Shown here in pieces: positions 56,908 through 64,000 of a stretch of DNA of 64,000 bases; the stretch's first letter is position 1; each line of letters begins with the position of its first letter. Made by a program: the position numbers and the translations under genes. Source of the DNA: Kineosporiaceae bacterium (GTDB lineage: Bacteria > Actinomycetota > Actinomycetes > Actinomycetales > Kineosporiaceae); the NCBI GenBank assembly GCA_016713225.1, contig JADJPO010000007.1:90105-154104 (forward strand), in the 5' to 3' direction. Under the pieces are notes generated by a model. It was not told the DNA's origin. It worked only from the letters and a program-made list of their open reading frames with translations, and made no database searches.

Positions 56908-57939
56908 ATGAGTCGATCCCTGGCAGCCGATGCGTTGGTGCGGGCACGGATCCCGGCCGATCTGGACACTCCCGACCGGGTGGTGATGGGCCTGACCGTC
57001 CGCCAAGCGGCCATCCTTGCCGCGGCAGCGGTGCCGATCTATCTGGCCTGGCACCTGCTCGCCGGCCGTCTCCCGCTGCCTGTTCTCGCCGCCGCAACCG
57101 CGCCCCTGGCAGCCGTCGCGACCGCGGTCGCGGTCGGACGTCGCGACGGGATCAGCCTGGACGCCTGGCTGCTGGCAGCCATCACCCACCGCCGCACCCC
57201 GCGTCGCCTCGTCCCCGTCGCGCCGACCCGGGATGCCGCGCCGTCCTGGGCACCCGCCCACACCCCCGCCACCACGACAGGCCGCCTGGGTGTGCTGCGG
57301 CTCCCCGCCTCCGACATCGACGGTGACGGGGTCCTGTCGCTCGGATCGAGCGCGGTGGCGTTGGTTGCGGCGTCCACGATCACCTCGAACCTCAACACCG
57401 GCGCGGAGCAGGCCGCACAAGTCGCCGCCTACGGCCGCTGGTTGAACGCGTTGCCGGGGCCGGTGCAGATCGTCGTCTCGGCCCGCCGGGTCGATCTCGG
57501 TGAATGCGCGGTGCGGATCGCCGACGCCTCCCACGCGCTGCCGCACGAGGCTTTCGCGACCGCGGCAGTCGATCATGCCTGGTTCCTGCTCGACCTCGCC
57601 GACGCCCACGACCCGCTCGAACGCACCATCACCATCGCCTGCACCGCGACCACCCCCACCCCGACCGGCGACCGCCGAACGTCACCGCGGGTCGCGATCG
57701 CCCGCGAGGCGCACCGCCGTGCCGCCGCCACCGCGCAGGCGCTGGCCGACATCGGATCCCGCTGCCGGGTCCTGGACGCCGCCGAGGCCACCGCCGTCCT
57801 GACCGCCGCCACCGACCCGTTCACCGCCAACGACGCCCGCACCCCGCGCACCCCACCGACAACACCGGTCACCGCCCCGGACACGAACTGGGACGACGAC
57901 GCCACGACCGCCCGCCTCGACGAGGAGGACCCCTGGTGA
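56908..57939 (+). CDS. PrgI-like conjugation protein
   Basis: The 343-residue protein starts RIPADLDTPDRVVMGLTVRQ, typical of the PrgI/SCO6880 family. Two membrane helices follow (AAILAAAAVPIYLAWHLLA and LPVLAAATAPLAAVATAVAV), then a soluble domain that accompanies VirB4 in Gram-positive type IV secretion. A GAGAGGAG site precedes the ATG. The stop overlaps the GTG start of VirB4 (GTGA). It probably anchors the VirB4 ATPase to the channel. Confidence 0.8.
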   Translation: MSRSLAADALVRARIPADLDTPDRVVMGLTVRQAAILAAAAVPIYLAWHLLAGRLPLPVLAAATAPLAAVATAVAVGRRDGISLDAWLLAAITHRRTPRRLVPVAPTRDAAPSWAPAHTPATTTGRLGVLRLPASDIDGDGVLSLGSSAVALVAASTITSNLNTGAEQAAQVAAYGRWLNALPGPVQIVVSARRVDLGECAVRIADASHALPHEAFATAAVDHAWFLLDLADAHDPLERTITIACTATTPTPTGDRRTSPRVAIAREAHRRAAATAQALADIGSRCRVLDAAEATAVLTAATDPFTANDARTPRTPPTTPVTAPDTNWDDDATTARLDEEDPW

Positions 57940-59903
57940 GCCCAACCACCTGGCGGCGCAAGGCATCCCGCCGCGCCACTCGCCGTCCCCACGACACCGC
58001 TCCCGTCACCACTCCACCCGAACCGCCGCTGGCGTCGGTGGTCGGCCCGGCCTCGGTGGTGACCGCACCGGGTTTCCTGCGGATCGGTGACGGCTATACC
58101 GCGACCCTGATCGTGCACGGCTACCCGGCCGAGGTCGGGATGTCCTGGCTCGAGCCGTTGCTGGCGTGGGCGGGCCGGCTGGACGTCGCGATCCACATCG
58201 ACCCGTTGCCCACCGACCTGGCCGCGGGAAGGCTGCGCCGGCAGCGTGCCCGGTTGGAGTCCTCGCGGCGGATCGGCGCCGACCGGGGGCGTCTCGATGA
58301 CCCGCTGATCGAAGCCGCCGCCGAGGACGCCGCCGACCTGGCCGACCGGCTCGCCCGAGGCCAGGCCCGCCTGTTCCGGGTCGGGCTGTACCTGACCGTG
58401 CACGCCCCCACCCGCGTCGCGCTGGCCGACGCCGTCGCCGAGGTCCGGGCCGCCGCGGCCTCGGTCCTGCTCGACACCCACCCGGCGACCTGGCGCCATC
58501 TGCCCGGCTGGTGCTCCACCCTGCCGTTGGGTCACGACGGCCTCGGCCACCGCCGCATCATGGATACCGACGCCCTGGCCGCCGCGTTCCCCCTGGCCAG
58601 CCCCGACCTGCCCGGAGCCCTGCCGGGCGAGGGACTCGCCCACGGCGGGGTGCTGTTCGGGGTGAACACCACCAGCGGCGGCATCGTCTGGTGGGACCGT
58701 TGGACCCAGGACAACCACAACGCCGTCGTCCTGGCCCGCTCCGGCGCCGGCAAGTCCTACCTGGTCAAACTCGACGTCCTGCGCAACCTCTACGACGGCG
58801 TCCAGGTCGCGGTCATCGACCCCGAGGACGAGTACGCCCACCTCGCCGACGCCGTCGGCGGCACCCTGGTCCGGCTCGGGGCACCCGGCGTCCGGGTCAA
58901 CCCGTTCGACCTGCCACCCGGTGACCACCGAGGCGACGCCCTCACCCGCCGAGCCCTGTTCCTGCACACCCTGATCGGGGTCCTGCTCGGCCAACAACCA
59001 CCCCCGACCGAACGCGCCGCCCTCGACAAAGCCATCACCGCCACCTACACCAACGCAGGCATCACCCACGACCCCGCCACCTGGCACCGCCCCGCCCCCG
59101 TCCTGGCCGACCTGGCCGCCGCCCTGACCCAGGACGACGCGAACCCGGCCGCCGTCACCCTCGCCGCCCGCCTGACGCCCTGGACCACCGGCGCGTTCAA
59201 GGACCTGTTCGCCGGAGCGACCACCGCCCACCCCACCGGCCACCTCGTGGTCTGGTCCACCCGCCACCTACCCGACGAACTCCGGGCCGCCGCGATGCTG
59301 CTCGCCCTGGACGCCATCTGGCGCGACGTCGACCTACCCGACCCGCCCGACCCCAACCGGCGCCGTCCCACCCGCGCCGAGTTGGCCAACCCGTTGCCCA
59401 ACCAGCACAACCCGACACGCAACCAGCCCCACCGACGACCACCGGCACTGTCCCGCAGCCGGGACTACGCCCGCTTCGACGACCCACCCCCCGAACCGAT
59501 GCGCCGACTGGTCGTGGTCGACGAGGCCTGGACGCTGATGCGCGAACCCGACGGCGCCCGGTTCCTGGCCCGCATGGCCAAATCCGCCCGCAAACGCCAC
59601 GCCGGGCTCACCGTCGTCACCCAGGACGCCGCCGACCTGCTCATTTCCGACCTCGGCCAGATCGTCATCGCCAACGCAGCCACCCAGATCCTGCTCCGCC
59701 AAGCCCCCAAGCCATCGACACCATCGCCGACACCTTCGACCTCACCAACGGTGAAGCCCGCCTCCTACTCACCGCACCCCGCGGCGAAGCCCTCCTCATC
59801 GCCGGAGACGCCCGCGTCGCCTACCGCGCCACCGCCTCCCCCACCGCACACCACCTGATCACCAACCCACCCCCCCAACGCCGACCCAGACGACCCACGA
59901 TGA
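57936..59903 (+). CDS. VirB4-like conjugation ATPase (two compensating indels near the end)
   Basis: The protein has about 655 residues from GTG 57936. The N-terminal domain (40-200) precedes Walker A RSGAGKSYLVK (near 270), VIDPEDEYAHL, Walker B VVVDEAWTLM (near 527) and the arginine-finger region KRHAGLTVVTQD. Near 59703 a C5 run lacks one C; restoring it gives LLRQAPQAIDTIADTFDLT, a perfect VirB4 ending (LTNGEARLLLTAPRGEALL). A second change in the C7 run at 59871-59877 brings the frame back to a stop at 59901-59903 that overlaps the next ATG (ATGA). It energises the type IV secretion channel. Confidence 0.8.
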
Positions 59904-60859
59904 ACCCGCCTCCCCTGCACCAGGTCCCGCTCCCGGCAGTCGAGCTGCTCGCCGCCCTGACTGCCCTCGCCGTCCTCACCGCCGCCGGCGCGCTGGCGCT
60001 ACACCGCAGTGCCCGCCAGTGGCGGCACGCCCAACTCCTGGACGGCGCGCAGCAGGTGCTGATCACCCCGCCCGCGCAGGTCGACCCGGACGGCGCCCGA
60101 GCCTGCTGGACGAACCTGCACGGCCTACTCACAACGGGCCTCTGGCGGCGACTGCGCCACGGCCGACCCCACCTGGCCCTCGAGTACCGCTGGACCGGAC
60201 GACACCTGCAGATCCTGATCTGGGTCCCCGGCACCATGCCCGCCGGACCGGTCGCCGCCGCCGTGTCCGCAGCCTGGCCCGGGGCCACCACTGTCATCGA
60301 ACCCGCCTCCCACCCGGTTCCCTTGGCCACGAGCCCCGGCAGCCGAACCAGCGGCGAAGCCGAGTCGTCGATCAGCGTGGACGGCGGAGCGTTGGTTCTC
60401 GCCCGGCCCGACTGGCACCCCCTGGCCACCGACCACGACACCGACCCCCACCGCGCCCTGCTGGGTGCCACCTCCGCCCTGAACGCGACCGAGACGGCCT
60501 GCGTCCAGGTCCTGGCCCGGCCCGCGACACCCCGCCAACTCGCCCGGATGCGCGCCGGAGCCGCCGCACTCAAGACCGGCCGCTCCACATCGACTGGGCT
60601 CCCCGAACGAGTGCTGGCCTCTCTGATAGGTGCCTTGACGGCCATGCTCAGCTCTACCCGCACCGCGGCCCCCACCGGCACGCGCCCGGTCGGTGACCCC
60701 CACCGCGACCGCGACGCCACCGCTGCACTGGCCAAGACCGCCGCCGGACCGCACTGGGAAACCGCCATCCGCTACGGCGTCACCACGCCACGGCGCGCCC
60801 GCACCGAGCGATGCACCTCACGCGGAAGCCCTCTCGGCCGACGTGGCGGCGCCGGCTGA
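59900..60859 (+). CDS. Membrane-anchored N-terminal part of the VirD4-like ATPase
   Basis: The 319-residue frame has one N-terminal membrane helix (LLAALTALAVLTAAGALAL). A soluble domain follows with LEYRWTGRHLQILIWVPG, a composition seen in front of the ATPase domain of actinobacterial transfer ATPases, which are usually single proteins of about 800 residues. It overlaps the ATPase frame by 49 bases. An indel between 60780 and 60890 probably splits one gene, but two separate overlapping genes cannot be excluded. Confidence 0.55.
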   Translation: MNPPPLHQVPLPAVELLAALTALAVLTAAGALALHRSARQWRHAQLLDGAQQVLITPPAQVDPDGARACWTNLHGLLTTGLWRRLRHGRPHLALEYRWTGRHLQILIWVPGTMPAGPVAAAVSAAWPGATTVIEPASHPVPLATSPGSRTSGEAESSISVDGGALVLARPDWHPLATDHDTDPHRALLGATSALNATETACVQVLARPATPRQLARMRAGAAALKTGRSTSTGLPERVLASLIGALTAMLSSTRTAAPTGTRPVGDPHRDRDATAALAKTAAGPHWETAIRYGVTTPRRARTERCTSRGSPLGRRGGAG

Positions 60860-62310
60860 CCCACCGTGAGCCGGACGCCACCACCCGGCGTCTGATCACC
60901 GTCTGCCACTCGATCGCCTCAGCGTTCGCCGTCCACACCGCCGGCAACCGCCTGCGCCCCATCCCCGCCGCCCACCCGGACCAGCTCCTGGCGAGCCGCC
61001 AAATGCGGCGCGGATTCCTGCTCACCACGACGGAACTGGCCGCTGTCGCCGGGCTACCCACGGACCTGGCCGTGCCCGGGTTGGATCGTGCACGCGCGAG
61101 AACCGTCCCCGCACCGATCACCGTTCCCACCGGTGGCCGGAACACCAAGGTCCTCGGTCGGGCAGCCGTCGGCGGACACACTGTCGCCCTGCCCGTGGCC
61201 GATGCCCGTCACCACCTACACGTGATCGGCTCCACCGGCGTCGGCAAATCCACCTTGCTCGCCCAACTCGTCCTCGGCGACATCCGCGCCGGCCGCGGCG
61301 TCGTCCTGATCGACCCCAAAGGCGACCTCGCCCTCGACGTCCTGGCCCGCCTGCCCGAGGACATCGGCGACCGGCTCGTCCTGATCGACCCCGACCAGCC
61401 CGACCGCAGCGCCACCTTCAATCCGCTGCAACGCCGCGGCACGGACGACGACCTGATCGTCGACAACATCGTCTCGATCTTCGCCGCGATCTTCCAACGC
61501 CACTGGGGACCCCGCATCGACGACGTCATGCGCGTGGCCTGCCTGACCGTCATGCGCCACCCCCGACCCACCCTGACCACCGTGCCACCGCTGCTGAACG
61601 ACAAGCAGTTCCGGGCACCGTTCACCGCCGGCCTGGACGACCCCGAAGGGCTCAAAGGGTTCTGGGCATGGTTCGAAGCCACCCCACCCGCGCTCCGCGC
61701 TCAGATCACCGGACCCGTCCTGGCCCGGCTGCGCTCCTTCCTGCTCCGCGACTTCGTCCGCGCCACCATCGGCCCCCACGAATCCAGCTTCGACATGACC
61801 CGCATCCTCGACCACGGCGGCGTCTTCATCGCCCGACTCCCCAAAGGCCAACTCGGCGAGGACACCTCACGCCTGCTCGGCTCCCTGGTATTCGCCTCCG
61901 TATGGCAAGCCGCCACCCACCGCGCCCGCCAACCCGAACCCCGCCGCCGCGACGCCACCGTTGTCATCGACGAAGCCCACAACATCCTCAACCTCGCCGG
62001 CTCCGTCAACGACATGCTCGCCGAAGCTCGCGGCTACCGACTCTCCCTCGTGCTTGCCCACCAGCACCTCGCCCAACTCCCCCGCGACACCCAACTCGCC
62101 ATCTCCGCCAACGCCCGCAACAAGATCTACTTCACCTGCTCCCCCGAAGACGCCCACCAACTCGCCCGCCACACCACCCCCGAACTTGACGAACACGACC
62201 TCACCCACCTCGACGCCTACACCGCCGCCGCACGCCTCGTGATCGCCGGCCGCGAGACCACGGCCTTCACGATGACGACGAATCCCCTGCCCGACCGACA
62301 GCCCCGCTGA
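60811..62310 (+). CDS. VirD4/TraG-like type IV coupling ATPase
   Basis: The 499-residue frame has Walker A GSTGVGKSTLLAQ (near 141), LIDPKGDL, FNPLQ, Walker B VVIDEAHNIL (near 386) and the C-terminal LVLAHQHLAQLP and KIYFTCSPEDAHQLA blocks. These are typical of DNA-pumping ATPases that link the relaxosome to the channel. The N-terminal 40 residues before LITVCHSIASAFAVHTAGN are basic and probably out of frame. The relaxase is not in the window and is expected to the right. Confidence 0.8.
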   Translation: MHLTRKPSRPTWRRRLTHREPDATTRRLITVCHSIASAFAVHTAGNRLRPIPAAHPDQLLASRQMRRGFLLTTTELAAVAGLPTDLAVPGLDRARARTVPAPITVPTGGRNTKVLGRAAVGGHTVALPVADARHHLHVIGSTGVGKSTLLAQLVLGDIRAGRGVVLIDPKGDLALDVLARLPEDIGDRLVLIDPDQPDRSATFNPLQRRGTDDDLIVDNIVSIFAAIFQRHWGPRIDDVMRVACLTVMRHPRPTLTTVPPLLNDKQFRAPFTAGLDDPEGLKGFWAWFEATPPALRAQITGPVLARLRSFLLRDFVRATIGPHESSFDMTRILDHGGVFIARLPKGQLGEDTSRLLGSLVFASVWQAATHRARQPEPRRRDATVVIDEAHNILNLAGSVNDMLAEARGYRLSLVLAHQHLAQLPRDTQLAISANARNKIYFTCSPEDAHQLARHTTPELDEHDLTHLDAYTAAARLVIAGRETTAFTMTTNPLPDRQPR

Positions 62311-62840
62311 CCTCCGCAGAGGCATCCTGGCCGGTTGAGTCACTTCCCGGGGAGGCGGACGGAGGCAAGTCCCTGCCACTGACCTCTGTGTCCCGGACGG
62401 CGTCCAGATGGTCGAGTTGATGATGGGGCGAGGACGGTGTCGATTCAGATCAACAGCTCCAGCGTGGTCGGGGAACTGAGCCTGAACATCACGACAATGC
62501 GGGAAACGTGAACCACCTTTCCTCTGCTTGGAGACACGATCGTGGCGCAGAGCCCCGTCGACGAGTACTACCGCATAAGCGTGATGGCATTGAATCCGCC
62601 GCGCAGTGCGAAGTTGAGGTTCGACCGTGTCAAAGGATATGGCGGTGCTGGTTACGATTGCTGAACCATGATCCCACCCATAGAAACCGCCGGATCAGGG
62701 TTTCCGTTTGGGACCCGAGCTAACTTCGTGGTCCCCCAATCGGGTGAGGAGGTTCCCGCCAAGAGGCTGGCTTGTACATCTCCTCAGACGCTACGTCGCT
62801 ACGTCGGGCGCCCAACGCCCCCTGGACCGCCCGACGAGAC
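62311..62840. other. Intergenic stretch after the conjugation ATPase
   Basis: No gene is supported in these 530 bases. A 24-codon frame beginning at a GTG near 62437 and a 71-codon frame at 62508 lack ribosome sites and domains. The stretch at 62500-62700 has a visibly lower G+C content than its neighbours. Confidence 0.5.
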
Positions 62841-63884
62841 CTACTTGCGTGCATAGGTATCCCAAATCCAAGAGGTTAGGAGGTTGAGCACCAATGACAC
62901 TGGGATGCCGATCCACCACAGCAGCTTGCCGGATCTCGATGAGCCTTCCGTCTCGGTCGAAATCTCTCTGGTTGCCTGAAGTATCTGTCTAACTTGGGTG
63001 TTGTGCGCATTCATCTCAGCAGCCAATCGGACGGCAGAATCCTGCGATCTCACCAAGCCTTCAAGCCGTGCCTGCTCATCCTTCATCGCGGTAAGGCCGC
63101 GTTCAATTTCGGCGATTTCCACTCGACGCTTGGCTATGGTCTCCCGGACTTCTCCGAGTGCACGTGCCGCCGCCTGGCGTTGGCGCTCAACTTGCTCGAG
63201 CTGCCTCTGCGACAGCTGAGCCCTGGCCTGCAACTCGGCCACCTTCGCCTGACCTGATACATAGTCGCCGTAGGCCTGAAGGATTTTGTCAATTTGTGCG
63301 GAGCGCAATCGAACGGATAGGAGGAGCCCAGGGATAAGGCCCAAGAACGGCAATTGGAAAATGAATGCGAGACCAAGCGCTACGATCGCGCGTCCGGAAC
63401 AGAGCCCCTGTACTGAGAGTTCACACAGGGTGAGCAGACGCCGCAACCTGCGCGCCCATCTCTCTTCCGAAACCCTGATAGCGCGAGGACGCCAACGTCC
63501 ATAGGGTGTGAGATCAGGTCGGAACGAGCACCATGTCGAAACCTCTGGGGACATATCGCGCGAATCGATCAGTCGATACCGGCCCGCATACAGCACACCT
63601 AACAGGAAGTGGACGACCGTCATTGAGGCGAAGGCTGTGGCAGCCAATTCCGAATCTATCGACGTCGCTGCCCGGACGAGAAAGAGGGACAGATTCACGA
63701 TTGCGGCCGGAAGTACCACGACAACCCAGACAGGCAGTCGGTAGCGGCGCTCAACATCCGTGATCCCACACTGCCCAACCAGCCGGATGAGCTTTGCCAG
63801 CCAGGCTGCGTATGGGCTTGCCCAGCTGCGCCGATTGGATACCTCGCTCGACATATCGCCCCAGACACCCATATCGCTGCTCAT
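62841..63884 (-). CDS. Membrane protein with long coiled coil
   Basis: The protein has 347 residues from ATG 63884. There are two membrane helices near 60-110 (VWVVVVLPAAIVNLSLFLV and MTVVHFLLGVLYAG), a third near 180-200 (IVALGLAFIFQLPFLGLIPG), a coiled coil of about 100 residues rich in Gln/Glu/Arg/Ala and a final membrane helix near the C-terminus (WIGIPVSLVLNLLTSWIW). The layout resembles membrane-anchored sensors or effectors, but no family is recognised. It is convergent with the conjugation operon and still inside the element as far as can be seen. Confidence 0.6.
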   Translation of the reverse strand: MSSDMGVWGDMSSEVSNRRSWASPYAAWLAKLIRLVGQCGITDVERRYRLPVWVVVVLPAAIVNLSLFLVRAATSIDSELAATAFASMTVVHFLLGVLYAGRYRLIDSRDMSPEVSTWCSFRPDLTPYGRWRPRAIRVSEERWARRLRRLLTLCELSVQGLCSGRAIVALGLAFIFQLPFLGLIPGLLLSVRLRSAQIDKILQAYGDYVSGQAKVAELQARAQLSQRQLEQVERQRQAAARALGEVRETIAKRRVEIAEIERGLTAMKDEQARLEGLVRSQDSAVRLAAEMNAHNTQVRQILQATREISTETEGSSRSGKLLWWIGIPVSLVLNLLTSWIWDTYARK

Positions 63885-64000
63885 GCCAGATTCTGCTGCC
63901 CGATCCGAACCTCGATCAATGTGGCATCCAGCAGATCCACGCCCAACTCCCGCTGCGACAAGCACCGCAGTAGACCGTTCGCGTGGATGCCCCGTCCGCC

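Noticed and set aside
57573..59267. Minus-strand open frame of 564 codons opposite virB4
   Set aside because: Low-complexity Gly/Val/Gln composition and antisense to a gene with Walker A and B motifs.
1..64000. CRISPR arrays
   Set aside because: No set of regularly spaced direct repeats was seen on reading; the repeats found are an inverted repeat and protein-level duplications.

Overview
The window comes from a high-GC Gram-positive bacterium of the Actinomycetota. The evidence is the strongly G/C-biased third codon positions, frequent GTG starts, actinobacterial-type phospholipid genes and a tRNA-Ala 3' half without an encoded CCA. The genus cannot be told from what is visible.

Positions 1 to about 12.9 kb look like ordinary chromosome. 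They hold a secreted subtilisin-like protease behind a tiny secreted peptide, a LysR regulator, two tandem micro-membrane proteins, a PrmC-related methyltransferase, a YciI protein, the phosphatidylethanolamine pair psd and pssA, a DUF429-RelA/SpoT fusion, a VOC protein, a DinB-like protein, a broken S51 peptidase and a TIR receptor-like membrane protein.

At 13,042-13,083 lies the 3' half of a tRNA-Ala (anticodon CGC), cut exactly at the start of the anticodon loop and followed by a tyrosine integrase. This is the left attachment site of an integrated element that runs past the right edge of the window. From 49.2 to 62.3 kb come typical genes of an actinobacterial integrative and conjugative element: HTH and excisionase-like proteins, then a type IV secretion operon with a pilin-like protein, a TrbL/VirB6-like membrane protein, a PrgI-like protein, a VirB4 ATPase and a VirD4/TraG-like ATPase.

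Between the integrase and the conjugation genes, 15.3-49.2 kb is one large defence cargo region, nearly all on the minus strand. Read in transcription order from 49.2 kb down, it encodes: a giant SF1 helicase with a DUF559-type nuclease; an IS630 element; a GmrSD-like (DUF262/DUF1524) nuclease with a C-terminal alkyltransferase-like domain, coupled to a DISARM-like SNF2 helicase (DrmD-like) and an Eco57I-type adenine methylase (DrmMI-like); a lipoprotein and a secreted repeat protein; an operon of two paralogous HExxH proteins, a 199-residue protein and a DUF6119 (TIGR04141) protein; a 2131-residue DUF1998 helicase-nuclease (DruE-like) facing a small winged-helix gene; and a RelE-like/UvrD helicase fusion. 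The HExxH pair with its two downstream genes matches no defence system I know and is the best candidate for something undescribed.

Many genes are interrupted by single-base indels, mostly in short G or C runs. Reading frames resume cleanly on the other side. This looks more like consensus sequence error than decay, so frameshifted genes are annotated over their full repaired span.
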